Shown here in pieces: positions 23,901 through 34,238 of a stretch of DNA of 64,000 nt. The DNA is from Mesotaenium endlicherianum. Its lineage: Eukaryota > Streptophyta > Zygnematophyceae > Zygnematales > Mesotaeniaceae. The notes beneath the pieces were generated by a model that saw only the letters and a program-made list of their open reading frames with translations, had not been told where the DNA came from and made no database searches. The stretch spans positions 357,348-421,347 of the forward strand of contig WELA01011136.1 of assembly GCA_009602735.1 (NCBI GenBank), given 5' to 3'. Positions within the stretch are counted from its first letter, which is position 1. Every line of letters begins with the position of its first letter. The position numbers and the translations under genes are program-made.

Positions 23901-24788
23901 GTTAAACACATCAGTGTACTGAGCAACAATTTTTGCAGCAGTAGGGTGCTCCGGAGGGCTTACCTTTTTCTCAACCACTTCTTCAGGTTGAGGAGGTACC
24001 TCTCTTAGCAGCAGACAGAACATTCTGTCTTCCTTCTGGTTCCAGCTTTTGACGAACTCCATTGCATTCAGCAACTTGCATCCTTCTGGAAGCCTCTTCT
24101 TTTCCTTCATTTGCCATCCACACAGGACAAGAGGAAGAGCACTGGTGGGTGCCAAGTCAGTCTGCCCATCACTGGCTCCTCTCACTTTAACTGTACCTCT
24201 GCTCCAACACACTTCAGCTTGATGTCTATTAAGCCAGGACCTGCCTAGCACGAGATCATAAAAGCCAGTGTTGAGTACCTCAAATGTAAGCGTTTCAGTT
24301 AGAACTGCAATGCCAGAACCTAACTGGACCTCAATAGGCTTGGTTATAACTCCTCCCGGGATACTTGAGGCATCTCCAAGGAATATTTTTCTATTCCCTT
24401 GGGTGACAGTAGGCAGCCTTAGCCGCTTAACTAAGTCCTTGTGAATAAAAGTATGTGACGCCCCTCCGTCAACAAATGCCCTCACCTTCCTACCTGCAAT
24501 CATGCAATGCAGTAGGATAGGGGGGACTGTCTTTTCCTGACTTTCGCATTGTTCTCCTGACGTAGCAAAGAAATGTTGGACATCAGGTGGAACAAGAGCA
24601 TCCAGAGTGTGCACTCTCTGGACGTCTATATTACTGATGGTCTCCTTTATCTGTTTGTCAGGCATGCATAGTGAATCCAGTTCAGCAGGACCCATAATAC
24701 CTGCTACGAGGGCAGCTAGTGACGACTCACTATCTCTAGCATCCTCACAGTCAGTAGACTGGATTACTGACTGTTGCTGTCTTTTAAA
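20979..24788 (-). CDS. pol: Element B Pol (protease, RT, RNase H, integrase, chromodomain)
   Basis: Open from the frameshift site to the stop at 20979; residue numbers below count from the internal Met at 24695 (1238 residues). Protease [11 protein letters not shown] has active Asp at about 76. RT has [20 protein letters not shown] and the catalytic [10 protein letters not shown] (about 440). RNase H has [14 protein letters not shown] and [11 protein letters not shown]. The integrase zinc finger ([16 protein letters not shown]...CDQC) is followed by core motifs [19 protein letters not shown] and [11 protein letters not shown], giving D, D and E. A C-terminal chromodomain ([18 protein letters not shown], about 1180-1235) marks it as a chromovirus; such domains usually steer integration to particular chromatin. 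No catalytic residue is missing. It is almost identical to Element D Pol except in the RT palm. Confidence 0.97.
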   Translation of the reverse strand, partial: FKRQQQSVIQSTDCEDARDSESSLAALVAGIMGPAELDSLCMPDKQIKETISNIDVQRVHTLDALVPPDVQHFFATSGEQCESQEKTVPPILLHCMIAGRKVRAFVDGGASHTFIHKDLVKRLRLPTVTQGNRKIFLGDASSIPGGVITKPIEVQLGSGIAVLTETLTFEVLNTGFYDLVLGRSWLNRHQAEVCWSRGTVKVRGASDGQTDLAPTSALPLVLCGWQMKEKKRLPEGCKLLNAMEFVKSWNQKEDRMFCLLLREVPPQPEEVVEKKVSPPEHPTAAKIVAQYTDVFNMPPGLPPKREVDHRIDLLPGSQPPWQRTYGLSYLESEELKTQIAELEENGYISPSKSPYGAPILFVKKKDGSMRMCVDYRALNRITVKNKYALPRIEDLLDTLSGAKVFSKIDLKSGYHQIRIAEGDEHKTAFRTRYGHYEFNVMPFGLTNAPATFMGAMNDIFRPYLDKFVQVFLDDILIFSKDEAQHTEHLKKVLDTLRKNHLYAKMSKCDFFKESIEFLGHVVSKEGISVDPKKVQTIRDWPVPQSVSEVRSFLGLANYYRRFIENYSTKASKLTDLTKKDIGYVWGEEQQAAFQTLKDALCSAPVLAVYDPSKPVQVVTDASDFAMGAILLQPADKTTKDGKVRQEWHPVLYESMKFNPAEINYSVHDKELLAIIHVLKQWRAYLHGKAFKVITDHLALTHFQKKSKLSRRENRWSQMLEQFQVQIDYKPGKLNPADALSRRPDLQERNFSQHTVDKVLCALTSLKVKKSFLEQLRKAYLSDPTFEPSPTTGVCRATALGYKLKGGVWVTETTSGRLKLVIPNNLEIRSLLLSQAHDSLLGGHLGQAKTVGKLAKHYHWEGLPREVLKYVKSCDQCQRNKSRHTPPGGLLQPLPIPAGRWETISMDWVVSLPRTANGHDSILVVVDKLTKMVIFIPTTVKVTALETARQFYNHVVCQHGLPSNIISDRDSKFTSKFWRALMGLMGVKQLLSTANHPQTDGQTERTNRVLQEVLRAYINQKQDNWDDLLPQIQFAVNSAVHASTGKTPFELSLGRVPKSPLDVLGESLTHPEGIDNPVSLQLTQEFADTLSEVQRNLHTAQENQQKYANQHRRELTFSKGDLVKLHSQHLYLPGVVKKKLGPVWVGPYSVVRRVGQNAYKLNMSAEYKGHPVFNVSFLEPYIKGDTLFTGRFPVQPGPVPAVRDGDPEEYEVDEILDARSVRRSSKYVMKYLIRWKGYDASGDTWEFKDHLTNAKGALTRFHLRAAGVPP
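24753..24788 (-). promoter_or_regulatory. -1 ribosomal frameshift signal between gag and pol (Element B)
   Basis: On the minus strand the heptamer T TTA AAA (24788-24782, spaced in the gag frame) is followed after 8 nt by the perfect 9-bp stem CAGTCAGTA/TACTGACTG with an 8-nt loop. Pol lies in the -1 frame. In B the pol frame has a TAA at 24812-24810, so the slip must occur between there and the gag stop at 24764. The heptamer is inside that interval. Confidence 0.85.
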
Positions 24789-26242
24789 GGCTGGTCTTTT
24801 CTCTCGACCTTAGGCAGGTGCTTGACCGGACACTGTTCTCTGTAGTGGCCTTTCTGCTGACAATGGTAGCAAGTAGATTTTGCTGAGGCTGGTCTCGGCT
24901 TAGTCCTACCACCACCCCTTCCATAGCCACCTCGAGAGGGACCACCTCTACCTCTAGACTGAATAGCATTGTACTCATACTCATATTCATCACCCTGATT
25001 ATCCTCAGCCTGGTCTCCTTCAACTGCATTGTAGGAACCGTGGGGCTTTTTGACAATCTTAGACACCAAAGCGTTACTCTGGCGCTTGTGATTGAACTGC
25101 TGCTGATCCCAGGCGTCAGCATCCTGGATCAAGTCAGCCAGTTTCTCATACTTTTTCTCAGCAAAATGACCAGAGACCTCGGATTTCAAGCCATACCTGA
25201 AGTATGCTATCCTATACCGTTCTGGCAAATCAGGCTGCTTCATCATGTTCTCTTGGAACTTTTGAGCAAACTCAGCAACTGAAGTGGTCTGCTTCAGTGT
25301 CAGGGAGATCATCGCATAGATAGCTTTCTCCTGCTGGTTGATGACATCAAACTTCTCATGCAACTTCTCGACAAACTCTACCCACGTAGGGTCACCGAGT
25401 TGCCGAGCCTTACGCTCTTCCTTCCAGTAAAGCCACCAGTCTGCGGCACTGCCTTTCAGTAGCGCACCGGTGTGCCTGACCTTCTCGTAATCTTGCAGTT
25501 CTGGGTAGTTCTCCAGCCACTGCTCAACATCCGCGAGAAACTTGATCAGGTAATATTTTCTGTTTCCCTCAGGATCATAGTCCTGGGGAGGTTTCGGCTT
25601 GGGCTTACTAGGCCCTCGGCCACCACCACTAGTGGTGTGAGACCCCAGTTGGTCTCTGTCCCGGAGTAGGGACATTATGATTCTTTTGTCCTCCTGCTGG
25701 GACTGATACATGGTCGCCATTTGCGACTGCATCTGAACGAACAATGCTCCCAAGTCTACATTTTGGGGTGGTAGATTAGCAAATGCAGCAGCAGCATTGG
25801 CATCTACTCGCTGAGTAGTGTCCTCAACAATCCCTCTTGCTCCTGCAGCAGCAATTCCTGCCGCATTCAGCCGGTCACGTATTTGACCTAGGGGTACATT
25901 GAGTTGTACGGCAGGAGGTGGGTTCAGAACATTGGCCCTTGATGCCATAAGTTCTTCAACAGTGCGCTCGTCAGCTGGCTGTCCTTCCCTCCTTTGTATA
26001 TCTTCAGCGGCCTTTGCTACTTGTTCAGCTTCTAGTCTGGCTATCTCCTCCTCAGCTTGCTGAGCTGCGACTGAGGCAATAGCAGCTGCCTCATCTGCAG
26101 CCTCCCTAGCTGCAGTATCCGCTACTGCTTCCGAATAGGTACGGTTTCCCGCTACATGGCTTTCCGCCTGGTTTTCGACATTCTCGTTATCCTGGTTCTC
26201 CATGTCTCGGGAGTTGCTAGTTTGAGACCTTGTCCTTACCAT
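24764..26242 (-). CDS. gag: Element B Gag
   Basis: 492 residues from ATG at 26242, 20 bases past the PBS region. The N-terminal half is Ala/Glu-rich and probably helical ([20 protein letters not shown]). The capsid-like region (about residues 215-380) contains [20 protein letters not shown] and a [15 protein letters not shown] segment typical of plant gypsy gag. A basic Arg/Gly tract ([17 protein letters not shown]) precedes one zinc knuckle, [14 protein letters not shown]. The protein should build the virus-like particle and bind element RNA. The start codon is immediately followed by GTAAGG, a splice-donor-like sequence. The stop codon lies within the stem of the frameshift signal. It is about 98 percent identical to Element D Gag. 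Confidence 0.95.
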   Translation of the reverse strand: MVRTRSQTSNSRDMENQDNENVENQAESHVAGNRTYSEAVADTAAREAADEAAAIASVAAQQAEEEIARLEAEQVAKAAEDIQRREGQPADERTVEELMASRANVLNPPPAVQLNVPLGQIRDRLNAAGIAAAGARGIVEDTTQRVDANAAAAFANLPPQNVDLGALFVQMQSQMATMYQSQQEDKRIIMSLLRDRDQLGSHTTSGGGRGPSKPKPKPPQDYDPEGNRKYYLIKFLADVEQWLENYPELQDYEKVRHTGALLKGSAADWWLYWKEERKARQLGDPTWVEFVEKLHEKFDVINQQEKAIYAMISLTLKQTTSVAEFAQKFQENMMKQPDLPERYRIAYFRYGLKSEVSGHFAEKKYEKLADLIQDADAWDQQQFNHKRQSNALVSKIVKKPHGSYNAVEGDQAEDNQGDEYEYEYNAIQSRGRGGPSRGGYGRGGGRTKPRPASAKSTCYHCQQKGHYREQCPVKHLPKVERKDQPLKDSNSQ

Positions 26243-26261
26243 ACAAAGAAGACTGTGATAA

Positions 26262-26275
26262 CTGCTCCGATACCA
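26262..26275 (-). other. Primer binding site of Element B
   Basis: TGGTATCGGAGCAG, one base after the 5' LTR. It closely resembles the TGGTATCAGAGC site complementary to plant initiator-Met tRNA used by many plant LTR elements. Confidence 0.8.
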
Positions 26276-26276
26276 C

Positions 26277-27049
26277 TGAAATGAATCGACTTACCAAATA
26301 GGCGATTAACAATTAATAAAGATCTTTATATCAGCAAGTAATCTTTATGGTAATTTCCGTTAACTGGTTAAACGGCAAAGGACAATACACTAGCAGTGAA
26401 TAATACTCGTAAGTCAAATGCGAGTAAACTAGCATCAATAATGCAAATCAGTAAACTCATACATAAGCAAGGTTAGAAGACAGTGCGTATCAATGGCTTC
26501 TCGCCTTGGATTCAGATCTCTCTCAGTAAGCTGTACAAGAGAGTTGGCCTCGTTTCCGAATGCCGAACTCGAGAGCAATGCCTAGCATATGTACATGGAA
26601 TGAGTTTACTGTTCAACGGTCAGTGCGATGGCACCGCCTACCCGGGAGTTAACCACGTTGGTAGGACCTCGGTTAACCAAATCCACCGCCATCTCCCATC
26701 ATCCCGAATAGCCATCCATCATGGGGATGTCATCTGGCCATTCAACTAGCAGGTGGTACTTAGATGCATATCAAGGCAGTTCGCTGCTACCGAGCACGGA
26801 AGTCAGCTGGCTGTCAAAGAATGTGTCAGCAAGCTGACTTAAGTTGACTTCAGCCTTCCAGCTTTTGGCCGAGTCATTAAACTGATAATTAACTAAAGTT
26901 CAGCAGACTGACTACTAACTAAAGTCCAGCAGACTGATTACTAACTAAAGTTCAGCAGACTGACTACTAACTAAAGTCCAGCAGGCTGAACTAAATTAAC
27001 TATTATATTTAACTGAATATTATATCTACTAATATACTGATTCATTACA
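26277..27049 (-). repeat. Element B 5' LTR (773 bp)
   Basis: On the minus strand it begins TGTAATGAATC and ends GATTCATTTCA. Its U3 part contains about four tandem copies of a 25-bp unit (core CAGCAGACTGACTACTAAC on the + strand, 26890-26995). The 3' LTR has fewer copies, which explains the length difference. Confidence 0.95.
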
Positions 27050-27051
27050 CC

Positions 27052-27735
27052 GTGCCTCCAGCAGTCTCCACCAGTTGTCCACCGGCGCCCCTTCTGGCCG
27101 CTTGCCTCGCGGGGTCTTCTTTGTCGTCAGCATCCACGTCGCCGCCAGGTGGGTTGTCCCCTGTTGCTCCTTCTTTCACCCCTTCTTCATTGCAGGGTCT
27201 GCTCCTCCTCAGGTCAGTTCCGTCCCCCTCCTTCCTCACCCCTTTCGAACGGCAGGGTGCATTGCCTCGTAATTTCATGCTTGACAACCACCATGCCTGT
27301 CTCCTCATTGCCAGTCTGGCTCCTCGTGTGGTCATCCTTGATACGGGTGCTCAACCGGTCCTCTTGGGTGCAGTCATGTGTCGACACCTTAACATCACCG
27401 CAGCCAATCTCAAACCCTGCCCAAACCGCGTCTCTACCGCCATGTCCTCTATAAACCACACTGCATATCAAACCCGTCGTCGCATCCCTATCACCCTCAA
27501 TGCCCACACTCCTGCCGCTGTCACCTTCTACGCCCAATGCATGGTCACCGAGTTCACCGCTTATGATATCCTTCTGGGCTAGGAATTTAACTCTCTCATC
27601 GGGCTCACTATTCACTTATGGCAAGGGATCGCTACGTATCGGGTTGACTTCGAGTCTCTAGGTCACCATTTGGGTTATCTTCCCCTCATTCTTACCCATA
27701 CACCTTCTTCCCTCGCGTGCCCCGTGGCCGCTGCT
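27052..27735 (+). pseudogene. Element A aspartic protease region
   Basis: Directly after the B insertion the A frame continues through a Pro/Ser-rich spacer into VVILDTGAQPVLLG, the active-site D-T-G-A motif of retroviral-type proteases. About 80 residues later it reaches FTAYDILLG, the conserved hydrophobic-GxD/LLG block that ends such domains. TAG at 27580-27582 falls where the family usually has Trp (LLGWEF). The frame then runs on as EFNSLIGLTIHLW before shifting near 27.72 kb. Confidence 0.7.
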
Positions 27736-29090
27736 TTCACAGTTACCATCCAAAAACTTTAGCCTCAGGGATCTCACCGATCCTTCCTACCTCCTCCTCC
27801 ATGACTTTGAACCTGATTCTCTTCCTGTATATTCTGCGCAACCTCTCCTACCTCCCCCATTACCACCCTACACTATCCCTTCTACTACCCTCCAGCAAAT
27901 CCACGCAGCCTTACACTGTCCCTCTCCTCCTCCTGTGGTCTCTCCCTCTGCTCCTTCCACTTTACCTCCCACACCCTCTCTCCCGGTTGTTAACATTACG
28001 CCCATTCCGTGGTTGCCTCCTCCCGAGGGGATTACAGTGTTAGACTTGTTTGCAAGAGTGTCCTCTACGGTTGCTGGTCTCCTGCAGAGTGGACACCGTA
28101 TTGCCCTCTATTATTACTGCAATGTCAATCCCATTGCACGGCTTGCAAGTCAAACACACCTGGCTGCTTTACACCTTGCCTTCCCCACATTGCTCCCTAC
28201 ATCCGCATATCACACAGCCTATTCTGCACTTCCCCAGGATATTCGACTCCTACAGCAGGATTACTTGCTTGCCATCGGTCTAGTCCACCTTGTTGTCGGC
28301 GGTTGGGAGTGTCAGGGTCATTCTCGGGCTGGTAGCGCCAAGGGGCTTGCCGATCCCCGTTCCCAGTTATTATTTGAGTTGGTTTCGGGTCTTAGGTCTC
28401 CTTCAGACTTCCCAGTCCTCTTTGCCGGCATACCTGCTAGAAAATGTTAACTCCGCAGATGATGCTTGTGCTCCCATCCATGCTGACTTTCGCACCATCA
28501 CCTCCATTCTGGGGCCCGGTGTTACCCTCGACGCCGCTGCTATTGGGGCTTACGCCCACCGTTTGCGGGTGTTCTGGCAAAACCTTCTGCCTCACACTAC
28601 CCTCGAGCCTATCCTTCACCACATACACTTGCACCCTCCTCGCATCACTGTTTCCTCCATCTTGGTCCCTCACCGTTGCCCCATGGAAGTCAGGCGCCCC
28701 GACCACTCTTCTTTCTGTCAAGTCAAGTTCCCTGGCCACCCTCGGGCCGCGTTTCCCACACTCGTCAGCCGTTCCCACTCTTTTGCATTCCGTCTCTATT
28801 GTCTTGGCGTGTTCTTTGGTTCCCACACCCTCCAATATGTTGAGCCCTTCGCGTCCGAACGCGAGCTCATTCTCGGTTTTATTCCCCACGCCACTGCCGG
28901 TCCTTCCTTATACTCCGCTCAGCGGTGCCAACTCCTCGGTCGGGTCATGGATATTCATGCTCTCACATGGCTTTTCTCTGTCCTCCCTGTCCTCAATGCT
29001 CAACTTCCTGACCCTTTCCTCCACAATCTAGCCTACCACTTACATGCTTTCGGTTGGGGGGGGGGTTTCCGTCAGAATTCTTAATGCGTG
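27736..29090 (+). pseudogene. Cytosine-5 DNA methyltransferase domain (DNMT3-like) inside Element A pol
   Basis: A Pro-rich linker (DLTDPSYLLLHDFEPDSLP) leads to motif I VLDLFARVSSTVAGLLQSG at about 28037-28090, the SAM-binding DLFxGxG block. Motif IV is LVVGGWECQGHSRAG, with the catalytic Cys codon at 28310-28312, followed by KGLADPRSQLLFEL. A one-base frameshift near 28.38 kb separates this from motif VI, YLLENV (28440-28448). The remaining motifs are LDAAAIGAYAHRLRVFWQNL, as in DNMT3-type motif VIII, and ERELILGF...RCQLLGRVMDIHALTWL (motifs IX-X). Motif order is I to X, not the rearranged order of plant DRM enzymes. The usual Pro before the catalytic Cys is Glu here. A poly-G slip at about 29056 ends the frame. 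Such a domain would methylate cytosines on DNA; its use to the element is unknown. Confidence 0.8.
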
Positions 29091-29092
29091 CA

Positions 29093-31013
29093 TAGCAGTT
29101 ACAGTCCTCAGACCCCTCATCTGATACTTCCGCATCCAAACCTAAGGACGGGTGAGATTTGGATACACAGTTAACTAAGGAAGAAACCTTACAATTTACT
29201 ACAATGCTTGAGCGGAACGAGGCTTGTTTTGCACGGTCGGTCATGGATTTAGGAAGGTGTACGGTATCTCAATTCACCATCGCTCTCACTACCACAGAAT
29301 CGGTATTTCTGAGGGATTATCGGCACGCTGAAGTTGAACATGATATATGCGAGAAAAAGTTACTGAGTTGTTAAAGGCTGATATGATTGAGGAGTCGATG
29401 TTGGATTTTGCGGCCCCCACTGTTATGCCTGCTAAGAAGGATGCAATGGATAAGTATACAGAAGAATGTATGTGTGGGGATTATCGGGGACTTAACGTTG
29501 TTTCAGAATTGGATCGCTATCCCATAACTGTGCCAGAGAATATCTTTGATGTTCTTGAGGACGCCAGCGTTTTCAGTGTGTTCGACCTGCGTTAGGGGTT
29601 TAACTAGATCCTGATTGATTCCAAGGATAAACATAAGACGGCCTTTTGGGCAAACCGTCGTTTGTACCAGTGGAAGGTCATGCCGTTTGGGTTAAAGAAC
29701 GCACCTGCACGTTTCCAGCGCATTATGAACCGAGTGCTTAGTAGGTTGCCTTTTGCTCGTTGTTACATTGATGATGTGCTCATTTTCAGTCATACGGTAG
29801 AGGAACACTTGACACACGTTGAACACGTCCTACAATGCTTGAGGTCTACGGGTTTGAAGTGTCATCTAGGGAAATGTAAGATTGCAATCCTTTCAATGCC
29901 TTACCTTGGTCACCATATCGTCCCTGGGGGGTTAACACCGCAACAAGTTAAGGTTGATGCTATTCGCCGACTGCTAGGTTGAGGGCCTACATGGGGATCA
30001 CTAGGTATTATCGTCGTTTTTGCCCTGATTTTAGTGCGATCGCCGCGACTCTGAATGAACTTCTAAAGAAGGATGTGTCTTGGAAATGGACTAGTGAACG
30101 TTAGGTAGCTTTTGACAAATTGAAGGACCTCCTCTCCTCTGCCCCTACCTTGCGCAGACCAGATTAGAGTAAGCCATTCTCCCTTCACACTGATTTGAGT
30201 CATCTCGGGTTGGGGGTTGTGCTTGCTCAGGAGGATGAGGAAGGTCATGAATGTGTTGTCGCTTACGCTAGCCGTAGTAACAATTTTGCTGAGCGTAATT
30301 ACAATTCATATGCAGGGGAATGTTCGGCTGCAGTTTGGGCTGTGGTGCATTTTTTCCCCTACCTCTATGGTACCCACTTCACACTTATCACCGATCACCA
30401 ACCCCTTAAAATGGCTGATGACCAACCAGAAACTCACGGGTAAACATGCTCGCTGGGCTCTTATACTTCAGGATTACGATTTCACCATTGAACATAAGGC
30501 TGGGTTAAGTAACCAGGATGCAGATGGCCTCAGTCGTAACCATGACCCCTCGGAAATTGATCTTACCGTGGCTCGTTTTGCGTCTAGCAAGCAGGAACAT
30601 ATTCTACCAGCTTGGCATGCTGCATATCACCTGGGTCTTCTCTTGATCCCTGTGGGTGCGTGTGTTGTCAGTCCAACTGTTCCCCCACGTGAGGTGCTCG
30701 ATGTGTGGCTGATGCTGCTGTGATGGGGTATTTGCGCACCCAGACTAGGTCTTCTCCTCTTTCGTCGCGAGAACGCGATCGGGTCTTGCATCGTTGTGTT
30801 CAATATCACTGGCACGAAGGGACTTTACTACGTATCTTTCCTCGTCACACTCAAGTCGTCCCTCCCCCTTCGGCACGCATACCTCTTATTCGCAAGATAC
30901 ACGAAGAGTCTGGGCACTTCGGGGTTAAACGCACAAGTTCTCTTTTGCAAACCGAGTTCTGGTGGGAGGGTTTAGCAGAATTGATTCTGACGCAAGTTGA
31001 GCATAGCTCGTAG
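29093..31013 (+). pseudogene. Element A reverse transcriptase, RNase H and integrase start, broken
   Basis: From about 29159 the frame reads the RT lead (EVEHDI), then after a shift MCGDYRGLN and VFSVFDLR. In-frame TAGs at 29593 and 29605 follow, the second where GFNQI is expected. Next come WKVMPFGLKNAPARFQ and the intact catalytic CYIDDVLIFS (about 29764-29793). A shift near 29.97 kb leads to GITRYYRRFCPDF. RNase H follows (LHTDLSHLGLGVVLAQEDEE, then LITDHQPLK) with TAGs at 30102 and 30165, then NQDADGLSR. The last part is an integrase zinc finger (HEESGHFGVKRTSSLL), ending at TAG 31011 shortly before Element C starts. The integrase core is missing from the window. Confidence 0.8.
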
Positions 31014-31339
31014 GTCGTACAGACCCGTGACTTGTACAAACCCTTGGTTTATACATGAAAGGGGCAAAGTGCCCTAGTAAGAGCGTACCAACTCACGAGC
31101 ACCCAACTGGTTGCAATTATACTCTAAAGTGCAACAGCATATCAATAAGAAAGCCTTTTTAAATAACTAAACATTTTAACTAGCAAGATGGTGCTCAAAA
31201 ATGGAATAGGATTGAAGACCTTGTCATTACAAACCCTTAAAATTTACATAAGTGAAAATTGACCACAAAAATGCACTCTACAATCCTATGACCTTACATC
31301 ATCCCCCTCCTCAAGACGCGACGTCCCCTACGCGTTCTG

Positions 31340-32418
31340 GAGATAACGTCTCAACTTACTCTTACAATGAGTCAAGTTGGCCTCCGGCTCCCAAGTGTTG
31401 TCGTCTGCATGGTAGCCTTTCCACTTGATCAGATACTCCTTGACAAATCATTGACCCCTCTTCACTCGTCAATCGTCGACAATTGCCTCCACTTTGTATT
31501 CCAATATATCATCAATCTCAACAAGTGGTGGCGGTGGAGGTCATCGTCATGGATGCCCCTCATTTGGATCAACGTATGGCCGCAGGTAACTGACATGGAA
31601 CGCATCATGTATGCCCTAGTTTGAAGTAGGCTCCAACTTGTAGGCCACTGAGTTCACCTGCTTGAGCATCAAAAATGGACTTGTAAATCGTACCCGCAGT
31701 TTCCTCTTGCTCGTGTAAGGTTCTTTGTTGACAAGAGTATTTTGTCGCCCACATGGAATGACACTTCCCTCCGGTGCTTGTTAGCATGCTTGACTTGCTC
31801 TTCCAATGTCTTCCGAATACACGTCTTAGCCATGTCCCAAGTTCTGGCCATCTGCTCCATAAACGCTTGTGTTGTAGGAACCCGAGTCTCCATGGCCTTC
31901 TCAAGCAAGATGTTCCCTGGAAGATATCCTTCTCTCCCACAAATCATAATGAATGGTGACTGCATGGTGGATCCTTGCATGCTGTTGTTGTAGGCAAACT
32001 CCAACCATGGCAGCTTCTTGTCCCACTCTGAAGGGTCTTCCATCTCCTAAGCACCTCTTGCAGAGTTTTATCGACCCTCTCCCTCTGCTCGTCTATCTAA
32101 ATATGGCAGGAAGTGCTCATACTCAGCTTGGTTCATATCAAAGTAAACAATGACCGCCAAAAGTTGCTAGTAAACCTTGGATTTCTATCTGAAAAGATCA
32201 CCTTCGACAACCCATGTAGCATGAAAATTTGATCATGGAATGGTCGTGCCACATCTGTTGTCGTAGAATTCTTTTTCATGGAAATGAAGTAAGCCATCTT
32301 GCTGACTTTATATAAAAAACAACCCATATTACATCGTGCCCTTGACCACTTACTGGCAACAATGTGATGAAGTTCTTAGCAATTTGCTCCCAAAGGTACT
32401 CTAGAATAGGCAGGGGTT
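31340..32418 (-). pseudogene. Element C integrase core and chromodomain, broken
   Basis: On the minus strand LQPLPILEYLWEQIAKNFI leads to SKMAYFI, a MLHGLSKVIFSDRNPRFTS block (second catalytic Asp in SDR) and WDKKLPWLEFAYNNSMQGST. An HRREVSFHVGDKILLSTKNL segment follows, then the chromodomain [19 protein letters not shown] (about 31370-31450). It is split by stops and shifts. The integrase zinc finger is absent. The RNase H fragment joins directly at the solo LTR site, so that deletion is older than the solo LTR. Confidence 0.7.
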
Positions 32419-32423
32419 GCAAG

Positions 32424-33653
32424 TGCAATGAATCAATTCATAATTTATTTAATTAATTGCATATATAAATATAACACTAAATAAGTATTATGTCAATATA
32501 CTCACATGTGCGAGTTCATCTAAATGAATATATGTCGATTTAATGCGAGTTTACTTACTTTGTCAAAAAGGTCAGCAGGATGACTTTTGTATTATAGTGT
32601 AGCTTGTTGACTTTGTTGAAAAGGTCAGCAGGATGACTTTTGTATCATAGTATAGCTTGCTGAAATTTATATAACAGTTATATAAAGGATATAAGATCAG
32701 TAGGTTGACATTTAGTAAGCTCGCTTGATATTAGTCAGTCTACTTACCTTCAATACGCTGAGAATGTATACATTCATTTAGATTATTATTTGTAGATTGG
32801 CACATGTGACCGTAGTATACTAAAAGTTGGGAGGTTGACTGAGATTCGGTAGACCGATGTCCTACCAGTGTGGTTAACTCCTGGGTAGGCGGAGCCGTCG
32901 TCAGTCAACTAAACGGTTAGGACTTCAGTCAACCGACCAATTAATATGGTCGTTATACCTAGATCCATGGGTCCCAACTTAACGAAACGGCGCACCTTGC
33001 GCTGTGGTCAACCAGGTGGTCACTAGGTACATAGCAGGCTGGGATCTTGTGGTCCCTCATTCTGGACGGTAGGCTTCATAGTCGTATTTCTACTTGCAAG
33101 TCATGTGTGCACTTTTGGATTCGTTACTATGACCAGCTGTCACGAAAATTGTAATGGCGTCTTCATGTGTGCTCCAAATCGAGCGAGCTAGGACTCTTCG
33201 GAAAGGTCTCGTCAAGATGCATCTGTTGCCGTTGAGTTTGCTAAAGTTATGCCCTTTGACATTTCGGGGTCTCATAGAGGACAGATTCCATGGTTTTGCA
33301 GCTAAGTCAGTTGGATGTGTTTTAGCTACTTTATGGTCATCTGAATGAGAGCGCCTTCGCTATTCAGTCCTCTGATGTTGTGTATGTGCTTATACATGCT
33401 TGTTTGCCTAGTAGAGAAGAGGCCATGAGTTTCCAAAGGAGAAGCTTTAGTCCTCATGTTCGCCTCTTTCTTGTGCCTTGTGTTAGTGTGCAACTATGGC
33501 ACACTACGGTAAGTGAGTCAAGGAGTATAGATGAGTAAACGAAATTCATTATAAGGGCAAAGATCGCTCCTTGATTTTACACCCTTCCACCTATCTCTGA
33601 TATTAAATATTTAAATTGAATGTATTTATTTTGAATAAGCAAGATTCATTTCA
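32424..33653. mobile_element. Solo LTR distantly related to the B/D family
   Basis: 1230 bp starting TGCAATGAATCAA and ending AGATTCATTTCA, flanked by the 5-bp duplication GCAAG (32419-32423 and 33654-33658). The termini match the B/D LTRs. It also shares the internal block around CCTACCAGTGTGGTTAACTC (about 32860-32890). It has no coding sequence, and carries two tandem copies of an approximately 60-bp unit containing GGTCAGCAGGATGACTTTTG (32565-32660). It arose by LTR-LTR recombination of a longer relative. Confidence 0.85.
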
Positions 33654-33658
33654 GCAAG

Positions 33659-34233
33659 GTACCTCCCTTCTTCTGATTTGGCCACATAACATCGCCAAAT
33701 TCTCAAAGCCTACATAATAGCCAACATCTCCCTCTCGTGTGCTGCAAATTTTGCTCTGCAAGACTCAACTTCTTGCTCTCGTATGCTACAGGTTGCAATC
33801 CATTACCCTGGTTTTGGAGAAAAATAACTCCCACTACAAGGTTTGAAGCGTTGTGATGATGGTGAAAGGAAGCTCCGGATTGGTAATTGCTAACATAGGT
33901 GCTTGTGTCAACAATTTCTTCATCTTCTCAAAGGCTTGGTGCTCCTTGTCACCCCATAGCCACTTTTTGTGCTTCTTCAACATGTTCGTGAGTGGTGCAC
34001 ACATCTTGGCAAACTTCAATGAAGCGTCGATAATAATTTCCAATGCCAAGGAAGCTCCTGAGCTAATGAATATCAGCAAGTACCGGCCAATCTTTGACTG
34101 CTTACACCTTCTTCTGCTCCACCTTGACTCTTGCAATTCCTACTACGTACCCAAGAAAATCGACCTCCTTGAGACAGAAGTTGCACTTGCTCAACTTCTC
34201 ATATAGCTTCTGTTCTCTCAAGACCTCCAGCAC
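33659..34233 (-). pseudogene. Element C RNase H / RT thumb fragment
   Basis: Contains KFAKMCAPLTNMLKKHKKW, WGDKEHQAFEKMKKLLTQAP and a following ITNPELPFTI segment, as in the RT-RNase H junction of gypsy pol. An RNase H remnant (HTREGDVGYYVGFENLAMLC) lies next to the solo LTR. It ends at the Element E target site (34234-34238). Confidence 0.7.
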
Positions 34234-34238
34234 CTTTC

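Larger units (their letters stand above)
18202..27049 (-). mobile_element. Element B: full-length Ty3/gypsy chromovirus with extra ORF3, inserted in Element A
   Basis: 8848 bp with TG...CA LTRs, flanked by the 5-bp duplication CCGTG (18197-18201 and 27050-27054). On the minus strand the order is 5' LTR, Met-type PBS, gag, frameshift signal, pol, ORF3, a small hairpin, polypurine tract and 3' LTR. All three frames are open and the RT and integrase catalytic residues are present, so it looks potentially autonomous. However, the LTRs differ by roughly 3 percent (estimated by eye) plus indels, so it is not a fresh insertion. Element D is a close relative in opposite orientation. Confidence 0.95.
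15329..31013 (+). mobile_element. Element A: decayed Ty3/gypsy-like retrotransposon carrying a DNA methyltransferase, interrupted by Element B
   Basis: Order along + strand: gag with a CCHC knuckle, [Element B insertion 18202-27049], aspartic protease, a proline-rich linker, a cytosine-5 methyltransferase domain, reverse transcriptase, RNase H, and the zinc-binding start of integrase, ending where Element C begins. Removing B with one copy of its CCGTG duplication leaves the A reading frame continuous across the junction. LTRs and the 3' end were not identified; limits given are those of recognisable coding. Several frameshifts and mostly TAG stops show it is dead. Confidence 0.8.

Noticed and set aside
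27717-28043. A 108-codon + strand Leu/Pro/Ser-rich open frame
   Set aside because: It is out of frame with the Pro-rich linker that leads into methyltransferase motif I, so it is a shadow frame.
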